Shown: positions 7,078 through 14,691 of the stretch, piece by piece
Numbering within the stretch: the first letter of the stretch is position 1
Layout of the letters: every line of letters begins with the position of its first letter
Source of the DNA: Gemmatimonadota bacterium
GTDB lineage: Bacteria; Gemmatimonadota; Gemmatimonadetes; Gemmatimonadales; GWC2-71-9
DNA: 40,715 nt
Reading direction: 5' to 3'
NCBI GenBank assembly: GCA_027294455.1
Contig: JAPULZ010000148.1
Span: 1-40,715 of the forward strand
Made by a program: the position numbers and the translations under genes
Notes under the pieces: generated by a model
Seen by the model: only the letters and a program-made list of their open reading frames with translations
Databases searched by the model: none
What the model was told of the DNA's origin: nothing

Positions 7078-9795
7078 ATGACCCCCGTCTCTATCCTCAT
7101 TCTGCTCATCTTGTCCGCGGCCGCCGGGTGGTCGGGTTACCTGGTGGTGCGCACCGCCGAAGGCCGGCTGCGGCTCCTGGCGGGGGTGGTGGGGCTGGTG
7201 GTCTTGGGCTACCTGATCCCCCTGATCGTGGCCATCGAGTCGTGGACGATCCGGTGGACGTTCGCTCCCGCGGAACTGCTGGGCCTCGGGATGGCGGCCG
7301 CAGGGCTCCTGGGCCTCGGGCTCCTCGACCGGGTCACCTCGGGGCACCACCAGGTCTCGCGCCAGCTGGGCCTCCAGAACGCGTTTCTCCAGGAGCTGTT
7401 CGACACGTCGGCGGAGGCCATCGTGCTGTTGGATGCGGAAGGGCGGGCGCTCAAGGCCAACCCGGCGTTCACGGCCATCTTCGGGTACGACTCGGGCGAG
7501 CTGGCCGGACAGCTCGTCCACGAGCTGATCGTCCCCGAGGACGGGCTCGAACAGGCCGCCAGGATGATCAAGACCGTGCTCGGCGGGAAGAAGGTCGAGC
7601 GCGAATCGGTGCTCCGTCGCAAGGACGGCTCCCAACTCAACACCTCCATTCTGGGCGCGCCGATGCGCATGGTGGACGGTCCGATCGCCGGATTCACCAT
7701 GTACCGGGACATCACCGGCCTTAAACGCGCAGAGGATGCGTTTCGCCAAATGGAGAAGGCCGTCGAAACCATGCAGCTCGGCGTGACCGTGACCGATCTT
7801 CAGGGCCGCATCGTGTACACCAACCCGGCCGATGCCGCCATGCACGGCTACACGCCGAAAGAACTGCTCGGCAAGGACGTGCACGTGTTCGCCGCACCGG
7901 GCTCGCCACAGCAGCTGACCTTCGAACAGCTGGAAGAGTTGCAAACGTGGCGCCGGGATTCAGTGAACGTCCGCAAGGACGGAGTCCAGTTTCCGGTGCA
8001 CCTCATCTCGGACGTGGTTCGCGACGCGGCCAACAATCCCATCGGCATCGTGACCACCTGCGACGACATCACCCAGCGGCAAGTCGCCGAGCGGGCGTTG
8101 CGGGAGAGCGAGGAACGGTACGCCCTCGCCTTGCGAGGCGCCAACGACGGATTGTGGGACTGGAATCTGGAGACGGACGAGGTGTATTACTCCGACCGCT
8201 GGAAATCTATGCTCGGCTACGGCGATTCGGAGATCGAGAGCCGGCCCGAAGCGTGGCTCGACCGGGTGCACGGGGAAGACATCGGCCGCGTCAAGGCGGC
8301 CCTCGCCGCCCATCGTCAGGACCGTTCCCCGCACTTCGAGGACGAGCACCGCATCCTGGGCAAGGACGGCGAATACCACTGGGTGCTGGCACGGGGCATC
8401 GCCGAGCGCGATCCCGACGGCAAGCCGTATCGCATCGCCGGATCATTGACGGACATCTCCCAGCGCAAGAAGGTCGAGGAGCAGATGGCGCAGGAAGCCC
8501 TTTACGACCCACTCACCGGGCTCCCGAACCGCGCCTTCCTCACCGATCTCCTCAGGCGCGCGTTCCGGCGCACCAAGCGCCGCAAGGAATACCGTTTCGC
8601 CGTCCTGTTCGTGGATCTGGATCGATTCAAGGTCGTCAACGACAGCCTGGGCCACGCCGCCGGCGACCAGTTACTGGTGGAAATCGCGCGGCGGCTCCAG
8701 GATTGTCTCCGGCCGGGCGACGTGGTGGCACGCCTCGGGGGCGACGAGTTCTGCGTCTTGCTCGACGAGCTCAAGGACAGCAGCGATACCACCCGGGTGG
8801 CGGAGCGTATTCAGACGGGCCTCAAGGTCCCGGTGGAGCTGGACAACCGGCAGGTGTTCATCACCGCCAGCATCGGCATCGCCGTCAGTGCAGAAGGCCT
8901 CGACGGGCCCGAGCATCTCCTGCGCCACGCCGACACCGCCATGTACCGTGCCAAAGCCCGGGGGAAAGCGCGCTACGAGATCTTCGACAAGGCGATGCAC
9001 GAACGCGCCGTCGCCATGCTGCAACTGGAGGCAGACCTTCGAGAGGCGGTGGACCAACAACAGTTCCACCTCGTCTACCAGCCCGTGGTGACCATCGAGA
9101 CCGGCAAGATCTCGGGATTCGAAGCGCTCGTGCGGTGGGAACACCCCGAGCGGGGCACGATCGGCCCCGCGGCTTTCGTCCCCCTGGCCGAAGAGACGGG
9201 GCTCATCGTGCCCTTGGGAAATTGGATCTTGCTGGAAGCCTGCCGGCAAATGGCCGAGTGGGCGAAGCTGTTCCCCTCGATGTCCAGCGTCACGATCAGC
9301 GTCAACCTCTCCCACATGCAGCTGCGCCAGCCCGATCTCGTCGACCGGGTGCAACAGGCCATCCGGGAAACCGGTCTGTCGGCGGAACGCCTGAAACTCG
9401 AGGTGGCCGAGATGGTACTCATGGATGAACCCGAAGCCAACATTCAGGTCATTCACCGGCTGCGCGACCTGGGTGTCAGGGTCCAGATGGACGACTTCGG
9501 AACCGGATCCTCGTCGCTGTCCTACCTCAATCGGTTCCGGGTGGATACGCTGAAGATCGACCGGTCGTTCATCAGCCGGGTCGGCGCACCGGGAGAAAAG
9601 GCCGCCATGGTGCAGGCCATGATCACGCTGGCGCGCGAGCTGGGGATCAGGGTGATTGCCGAGGGTGTGGAAACGAAACAGCAGTCCGAAAAGTTGATCA
9701 CCCTCAACTGCGAGCAGGCGCAGGGATATCTCTATTCACAGCCACTGATTGCCGCAGAGGCCCAGGCCTTACTCCAGGCCGAGGTCGCCGCATAG
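7078..9795 (+). CDS. membrane PAS-PAS-PAS-GGDEF-EAL cyclic-di-GMP enzyme
   Basis: 905 residues. About three hydrophobic segments lie in the first ~85 residues, then PAS 1 (~100-215), PAS 2 (~225-335) and a PAS_3-type domain (~345-465, with RGANDGLWDWNLETDEVYY). The GGDEF domain (~475-635) has an intact RLGGDEF loop (554-558) and an I-site RPGD (545-548) exactly five residues before it. The EAL domain (~650-900) has FEALVRW (EAL at 682-684), VNLSHMQL, LEVAEMV, MDDFGTGSSSLSYL, LKIDRSF and AEGVET, the residues needed for metal binding and hydrolysis. By family knowledge it could both make and degrade cyclic di-GMP, switched by its PAS sensors. It converges on the next gene with 8 bp between stops. 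Confidence 0.93.
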   Translation: MTPVSILILLILSAAAGWSGYLVVRTAEGRLRLLAGVVGLVVLGYLIPLIVAIESWTIRWTFAPAELLGLGMAAAGLLGLGLLDRVTSGHHQVSRQLGLQNAFLQELFDTSAEAIVLLDAEGRALKANPAFTAIFGYDSGELAGQLVHELIVPEDGLEQAARMIKTVLGGKKVERESVLRRKDGSQLNTSILGAPMRMVDGPIAGFTMYRDITGLKRAEDAFRQMEKAVETMQLGVTVTDLQGRIVYTNPADAAMHGYTPKELLGKDVHVFAAPGSPQQLTFEQLEELQTWRRDSVNVRKDGVQFPVHLISDVVRDAANNPIGIVTTCDDITQRQVAERALRESEERYALALRGANDGLWDWNLETDEVYYSDRWKSMLGYGDSEIESRPEAWLDRVHGEDIGRVKAALAAHRQDRSPHFEDEHRILGKDGEYHWVLARGIAERDPDGKPYRIAGSLTDISQRKKVEEQMAQEALYDPLTGLPNRAFLTDLLRRAFRRTKRRKEYRFAVLFVDLDRFKVVNDSLGHAAGDQLLVEIARRLQDCLRPGDVVARLGGDEFCVLLDELKDSSDTTRVAERIQTGLKVPVELDNRQVFITASIGIAVSAEGLDGPEHLLRHADTAMYRAKARGKARYEIFDKAMHERAVAMLQLEADLREAVDQQQFHLVYQPVVTIETGKISGFEALVRWEHPERGTIGPAAFVPLAEETGLIVPLGNWILLEACRQMAEWAKLFPSMSSVTISVNLSHMQLRQPDLVDRVQQAIRETGLSAERLKLEVAEMVLMDEPEANIQVIHRLRDLGVRVQMDDFGTGSSSLSYLNRFRVDTLKIDRSFISRVGAPGEKAAMVQAMITLARELGIRVIAEGVETKQQSEKLITLNCEQAQGYLYSQPLIAAEAQALLQAEVAA

Positions 9796-9803
9796 GCCCT
9801 CGC

Positions 9804-11120
9804 TCACCGGCGCTTCGCCGCAACCACCCGGTTCTCCCCCGCCGCTTTTGCTTCTTCCAACGCCGAGTCCGCCGCACTGAGTAAGTCCTCCACCGACTCC
9901 ACGGTATCGGGAATCGCTGCAACCCCGCACGAACAGGTGAGGTCACGTTTTTCCCCGAAGTCGAACACCGATTCGTGCACCGCGATGCGCACCCGATCGG
10001 CCACCCCGAACGCGTGGTGCAGGGCGGTGTGTGGCAGGAACAGGACGAACCCCAGTCCACCGATCCGCGCTGGCACGTCGTATTCCCGCAATTGGCCGCG
10101 CACGACGCGGGCGACGTGCCGGAGGGCGGCATCGGCGATGGGGCGTTCGAGCTCGTGGAACTGGTCGATGTCCACACAGACGACGGCGCACCGTCCGTTG
10201 GTGTGCTCGCGCATCGCTCGCTCGAGGGCTTGCTGATTCGGCTGACCCGTCACGTCGTCCACCAATCCCCGCCGGTCGGCGTTCTGCGAGGTCACGGCAC
10301 GGCCGAGAACCGGTCCCCCCTCCCGGGCCAGCTCTTGCAGCCGGTCTTGGATCCTGGGATCCATGGTTTCGTGGTTTCCAAATACCACCAGGGAGCCGAC
10401 GCCCTCCCGGCCGTGGCGCAGCGACAGGGCGATGCCCCCCTCCTGCCGCTGGCGCCGGTTGCTTCGCACCCCGCCGAGGAGGTCGGTGGCTCCCGCGCCG
10501 GTCGTGGTCACGTCGCCCATGCACGCGCGCCCGGCCGCACTCGTGGGGGCGACGATGGTCCGCAACAGGCGGCGGTCGGCTCCTTCGGAGACCGCTACCA
10601 CCGACGCGGTCTGGGCGGCGGGGTCTCGCACCACCACGGCCGTGGCGTGTCCGGTTAGCTGGGCCGCGGCGTTGGCGAAGGAGAAGGCCACCCCCTCGAC
10701 GGTCTTCGGCACGAGCCACGCCGGAGCCCCCCGGGGCTCCTCCACGGGTTTGAGAGGAGGCGGCTCTTCGGACCGGCCCACCTGATAGTTGGAGAGGAGA
10801 TTGCGCACGTCGGCCGTGACGCTGTCGATGGTCGCCTTGGGCAGGGTCGAGGTCCCGAACAGGACCGCGCAGCCCTGCCTGCCGTTGCCGGCGGCCACCA
10901 CCACGTTCTCACCGCGGAGCACGTGGTTGCCCCCGTCACTCAGGGCCCAAGTGGCACCGATGACCGCCTGATCCACCACGTTGGCCTGCGGCGCGGGATC
11001 GTCTCGTGACCAAACGGGGTAGGCATCTTGAACGACCAGGCAGGCGATCTTGGCGTCGTGCGCGCGACGCAGGACATCCATCGCGCGATAAACTTCCGTG
11101 GGCAGGGACTGGGCCCCCAT
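9804..11120 (-). CDS. degenerate GGDEF protein (GGLGF) with a GAF/roadblock-like N-terminus
   Basis: 438 residues. Two ATG codons are adjacent; I prefer 11120 because GAGGAG then lies six bases upstream, against three for 11123. The C-terminal ~160 residues are a GGDEF fold (DVTGQPNQQALERAM, VVCVDIDQFHELE, SCGVAAIP, DSALEEAKAAGENRVV), but the active loop reads RIGGLGF near residue 354, losing both acidic positions, so cyclase activity is unlikely. Family knowledge: such domains often bind GTP or c-di-GMP, or act as partners. Residues ~1-110 and ~130-260 look like two small alpha/beta sensory modules, GAF- or roadblock-like, which I cannot assign firmly. There is no membrane segment, so it is cytosolic. 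Confidence 0.78.
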   Translation of the reverse strand: MGAQSLPTEVYRAMDVLRRAHDAKIACLVVQDAYPVWSRDDPAPQANVVDQAVIGATWALSDGGNHVLRGENVVVAAGNGRQGCAVLFGTSTLPKATIDSVTADVRNLLSNYQVGRSEEPPPLKPVEEPRGAPAWLVPKTVEGVAFSFANAAAQLTGHATAVVVRDPAAQTASVVAVSEGADRRLLRTIVAPTSAAGRACMGDVTTTGAGATDLLGGVRSNRRQRQEGGIALSLRHGREGVGSLVVFGNHETMDPRIQDRLQELAREGGPVLGRAVTSQNADRRGLVDDVTGQPNQQALERAMREHTNGRCAVVCVDIDQFHELERPIADAALRHVARVVRGQLREYDVPARIGGLGFVLFLPHTALHHAFGVADRVRIAVHESVFDFGEKRDLTCSCGVAAIPDTVESVEDLLSAADSALEEAKAAGENRVVAAKRR

Positions 11121-11315
11121 CATCTACTCCTCACCAGGAGAAACGTCGCGCGCCGACCCCCCTCCGCCCCCAGCAAACCAGACCGCTGGGAACCGACGAT
11201 GGAATACCATCGATTTGGACGACGCGCGACGCCAATATTCGCGCCCGGCTCGCAATCCTCGGGCTCATCTACAGATGCCACGAGGCGAAGAAATGTTACA
11301 AAAGAAACGAGGGAG

Positions 11316-12242
11316 TTACTCGAGAGCCTGGCCGGCCATGTCCAAGACATGGGAACTGATGAGGGGAATCTCGCGATCCGGAGGGAAGCCGAACAGCCGG
11401 GCGAAAACTTCGTCGCCGAGCAGTGAGCCGATCTCGCGGGCGAAGCGGTGCAACTCGGCGTTCATGGCGGCGGCCACACCGGTGGCATCGAAGTCATCCG
11501 CCGGGCCGGCTTCCGCACGGACGAAGCGCTGGGTGAAGTAGTCCCGATACAATGCTCGCAGTGCCCGGAGCACCATGGAATCGGCGTCGGCGCCGAGTCG
11601 ATGGGCGATGAGCAGATCGAGTTCCCGGGCGTGGAGCATGTAACTGGTGGCGGCCACCCCGCCCGGGCGGGTCACCCCCAACCCAGTCCGCAGTGCCTGG
11701 ACGCGCCGTATGTACAGGGCCTCGCGGCTGAGCCCGCCCGATCCCGGAAGCGGCTGGTCCTCCCCTTGCGGCCCGCACCACTTCATGCGGCTCTGCCAGT
11801 CGATGCCCACCGACATGGCGACGGCGGAGGCGATCCCCGTGGATGCCAGCCACGCCGTGGGTGCCACCTGCGTGCCGTAAGTGCCGAAGAGGGATATCGA
11901 GAACCAGTAGCCCTCGGCGTGGGACACGATCCGGCCGGAGCGATACAGGAGACGATTCGCGATCTGATGGCACACGCCGTTGATGCCGTAGACGACCCCC
12001 TCTTCTTCCGGGAGTCCGGTGAAGGCCGTGTATCCGCATCCGGCGGGCAAGCCCGTGCCCGATGGCATGGAGCTACAATTGAAATCGGGGCAACCCGGGG
12101 ACGGTGACGACAGGCAACAGCCCTTCTTGTCGCACCCCGCGCACCACCAGCAGTCATCCGAAACCAAACCTTGCAGTGGATCTTCCCGTGTCTCACCGGG
12201 TTGAGACACCAACTCCAACACCCAGTCCGCCAACCGTACCAT
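11316..12242 (-). CDS. unrecognised protein with a Cys-rich N-terminal region and a GVCHQ motif
   Basis: 308 residues from ATG at 12242, with GGAGG a few bases upstream. I do not recognise the family. Residues 31-69 hold eight Cys (31, 34, 37, 42, 43, 51, 56, 69), including CWWCAGC, suggesting metal binding or disulfides. Next comes YGINGVCHQIANRLLY (Cys91-His92), which looks like a conserved functional core, perhaps a Cys nucleophile, though I cannot name a hydrolase family. The rest is helical with many Ala/Leu/Arg. There is no signal peptide. It is divergent from the small Cys-rich peptide gene at 12408, with 165 bp between starts, so shared regulation is possible. Confidence 0.65.
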   Translation of the reverse strand: MVRLADWVLELVSQPGETREDPLQGLVSDDCWWCAGCDKKGCCLSSPSPGCPDFNCSSMPSGTGLPAGCGYTAFTGLPEEEGVVYGINGVCHQIANRLLYRSGRIVSHAEGYWFSISLFGTYGTQVAPTAWLASTGIASAVAMSVGIDWQSRMKWCGPQGEDQPLPGSGGLSREALYIRRVQALRTGLGVTRPGGVAATSYMLHARELDLLIAHRLGADADSMVLRALRALYRDYFTQRFVRAEAGPADDFDATGVAAAMNAELHRFAREIGSLLGDEVFARLFGFPPDREIPLISSHVLDMAGQALE

Positions 12243-12407
12243 TTATCCTCCGCGCAAAATCGGATGCAATGTTTCGCTAAATCGGGTGGTCGGCAAGAAG
12301 GCCACGGGGTTATTGACGCAAACAGACGATTTTCTGGCGGGTTCTGCCGATGTGGCGTATGTGCCATACGGCTACTGTCCGTCGAATTCTTCCAACGGAG
12401 TTGCATC

Positions 12408-12638
12408 ATGAAATCCACGGACAAGCGGGGACTGGCACGGCCATTCGCGCTCGCGTTTGCGTTGCTGCTAACGCCGATTGCGTTCGGCGGACCGACCGAA
12501 GCCCCGGTCAAAATCGCCAACCTCTGTGCGGAAAGCGGCAAGTGCTGCTTCGAGCCCGGCTCGTTCTGTGGCCGGTCCACGCACGACTATTTCCGCTCGG
12601 CGGGCAAATGCCCACCCATGGACGAGATGGACTGGTAG
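12408..12638 (+). CDS. small secreted Cys-rich peptide
   Basis: 76 residues. ATG at 12408 has GGAG at 12397-12400, seven bases upstream, which decides the start. Residues ~1-28 are a signal peptide (basic KSTDKRGLARP, hydrophobic LALLLTPIAFGG). The mature part of about 48 residues has five Cys, four of them close together (NLCAESGKCCFEPGSFC) and one near the end (GKCPPMDEMDW), with an acidic tail. It sits 51 bp upstream of a 6-bladed beta-propeller lipoprotein gene on the same strand. This resembles the NVEALA peptide / BF3164-type propeller pairs of Bacteroidota as I remember them; a clear NVEALA motif is not present. Role unknown: a secreted signal, ligand or structural peptide. Confidence 0.68.
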   Translation: MKSTDKRGLARPFALAFALLLTPIAFGGPTEAPVKIANLCAESGKCCFEPGSFCGRSTHDYFRSAGKCPPMDEMDW

Positions 12639-12689
12639 GGCTCGATCGCGTCTCTCTAGACACGCTCAAAGATTCATTGTGAGGAACAC

Positions 12690-13844
12690 ATGATTTCTGC
12701 TTCTATGAGTGCTTCGGCCAATCAACGCGGCCGGGTTGCCACGATCGCTGTCTGCGTCTGGTTTGTGGCGGCATGCGGCGCGGACAGGGGCCTGAAGTAC
12801 GGCCCGGCCGAGCTGAGCCACTCCAAACTCAACCCCACGTCCGTCGTGGGCGAGGTGTTGTTCGACGGGGATATCCTCGGGATGCCCATGGATATCGCTC
12901 TGCTAGGAGACAACCTCGTCGTTCTGGACCACTCGGCGGATTCGGCAGTCCAAGTCATCGACAGCCGTACCGGCAAGCTGGTCAGACGGTTCGGTCGCGA
13001 AGGCGCCGGCCCTGGAGAGTTCGGTTTGGCATTGGCTCTCGACCCGGTGCCCGGCAGTCAGTCAGAGTTCTGGGTGTACGATTCCTGGCTAGGCCGCCAG
13101 ACCTACGTCGATCTGGACGAGGAGTTCTTCAAGCAGGGCAAGCTCGGGGACAAGATCGTCAACCTCCAGATGGAGGGCCCGAGTCTGGGCCCGGTGCGCA
13201 CCGACCGCAATACGTCGTTGAGCCTCGGCTTCTACGAAACCGGCCGTTTGGCAGTATTCGATGACGACGGAGCCCAGATCGCCACGGTGGCCAAGCTCCC
13301 CGCGGGGGATGGCCTTCCGGCATACGTGAGGCAACAGGCCTACCAGGCCACGCTCGTCGCGCACCCGAGTCGTGCTCTGTTTGCAGCGACGAATCGATAT
13401 GCCAGCCTGATCGAGATCTACAATTCGGATGGCTCACGCGTACGGATAAAGAACGGTCCGGTGCTGGTGGAGCCCAGCTACGGTTGGGAAGAAGACGGAG
13501 AGGGTCCCTACATAGTGCAGGGAGAGGATACCCGATTGGGCTACGTGGACGGCTCAGCATCGAATGACCACTTGTTCGCGTTGTTCTCGGGACGCACTCG
13601 CGAGGGCGGTAATGGTCAAGCATACATGGGCCGATTCGTCCACGTATTCGACTGGGAAGGAAATTTCGTGACGGCGATCCAGCTGGACACCCATGTTGCC
13701 GCCATCACGGTGGATCAGGACGAGCGAGTGCTCTACGCAATTCGGCACCTGCCGTATCCGGCCATCGTGCGTTACTCCCTGGCCGGCGCGCTTCCGACGA
13801 GAGTCCTCGCCCCGGTCATGGTTGCTGCGGCATCTACCGATTGA
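12690..13844 (+). CDS. 6-bladed beta-propeller lipoprotein (BF3164/TolB-like type)
   Basis: 384 residues, ATG at 12690 with GAGGA at 12681-12685. The lipobox VAAC-G places the lipidated Cys at residue 29. The mature protein has propeller blades typical of 6-bladed proteins: MPMDIALLGDNLVVLDHS, VQVIDSRTGKLVRRFGREGAGPGEF (the FGxxGxGPGEF turn is diagnostic in my experience), VHVFDWEGNFVTAIQLD and ITVDQDERVLYAI. It would sit on the periplasmic or outer face and bind a ligand; the adjacent secreted Cys-rich peptide is an obvious candidate but this is inference. The last 73 bp overlap the 3' end of the AraC-type gene on the other strand. Confidence 0.82.
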   Translation: MISASMSASANQRGRVATIAVCVWFVAACGADRGLKYGPAELSHSKLNPTSVVGEVLFDGDILGMPMDIALLGDNLVVLDHSADSAVQVIDSRTGKLVRRFGREGAGPGEFGLALALDPVPGSQSEFWVYDSWLGRQTYVDLDEEFFKQGKLGDKIVNLQMEGPSLGPVRTDRNTSLSLGFYETGRLAVFDDDGAQIATVAKLPAGDGLPAYVRQQAYQATLVAHPSRALFAATNRYASLIEIYNSDGSRVRIKNGPVLVEPSYGWEEDGEGPYIVQGEDTRLGYVDGSASNDHLFALFSGRTREGGNGQAYMGRFVHVFDWEGNFVTAIQLDTHVAAITVDQDERVLYAIRHLPYPAIVRYSLAGALPTRVLAPVMVAAASTD

Positions 13845-14686
13845 ACGATCTGGGGTTTCCGTTTAGCCGCCGGGCGTTTCTTTGAGAGCGCCCGGCACCG
13901 ATCGACGAACAGCTCCACGAGGAAATCCGTGGAGTGCATGGCACCTGTAGCTCCACCGCCCAGGCGCCGCTTCTTGATGCGGTAGAACGCGTTGGCGTTG
14001 CACCCGAGTGTTCGCGCGGCGTGGAGCGCCGGCCCGCCCTCGTGCACGGTCTTGTCGGCCACCTGCAACAACAACATCCAATCCAGGAATTCCTTCGGGG
14101 GCGGCAAGCCCACACCCGTGAACCTGCGCACGAGGGTGCGCGGGGAGACGCCCAGCTCCCGGGCCAGCATCTCCACGTTGGGCGCCCCTAGCGATGGGGG
14201 CTGCGCCACGTTGGCCGCCGCCACGCGAACCAGGTTCCGCATCGCGGGGGTGAGTCCCGGAACGGCCTGGCTCACGGCCCGCTCGCAGAGGACGTCGGCG
14301 CCGCCCGAGGCAACGTAGCCCACCAAGCCACACAACAAGCCGAACGTGGCCACCGAAGAATTCTCGACCTTGGTGCATACGTGGCCCATGCCGGCAAACG
14401 AGGATACCATCTCGAGGGCGTCCGCCCGCACCGGCACGTAGAGGAAAATTCTCGCCTCGGGATGGCGGTCGATGATGCCCCTGAGCGTCGCCGCCGACGT
14501 CGCCGTCCACGGCGAGAGGTCGTACACCAATCCGTGAAGGCCTTCGTAGCGGCCGCTCTGCAGTTGGGTAAACGAGATCGGCACGGGCTCTGCGCCGACC
14601 ACGTCGATGGCCCGGCAAACGCGCTGTCGCGCCCGCTCCCCTGTCACGCACACGAACACGCTTCTGGACGTGCCGGTGGCTTTCAT
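13772..14686 (-). CDS. AraC-type regulator with a receiver-like N-terminus
   Basis: 304 residues. ATG at 14686 is chosen because GAAGGAG lies about ten bases upstream, inside the end of the preceding gene, and the product matches from there. Residues ~8-125 look like an alpha/beta receiver-like domain (SVFVCVTGERAR, GLVYDLSPW, ARIFLYVPV) without a clear phospho-acceptor pocket. Residues ~171-245 are an AraC-type helix-turn-helix (MLARELGVSPRTLVRRF ... HAARTLGCNANAFYRIKKR). The tail is basic. It starts five bases after the anti-sigma/thioredoxin stop, so it is the third gene of that operon and probably relays the same signal. Its 3' end overlaps the propeller lipoprotein gene. Confidence 0.78.
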   Translation of the reverse strand: MKATGTSRSVFVCVTGERARQRVCRAIDVVGAEPVPISFTQLQSGRYEGLHGLVYDLSPWTATSAATLRGIIDRHPEARIFLYVPVRADALEMVSSFAGMGHVCTKVENSSVATFGLLCGLVGYVASGGADVLCERAVSQAVPGLTPAMRNLVRVAAANVAQPPSLGAPNVEMLARELGVSPRTLVRRFTGVGLPPPKEFLDWMLLLQVADKTVHEGGPALHAARTLGCNANAFYRIKKRRLGGGATGAMHSTDFLVELFVDRCRALSKKRPAAKRKPQIVQSVDAAATMTGARTLVGSAPARE

Positions 14687-14691
14687 GACTG

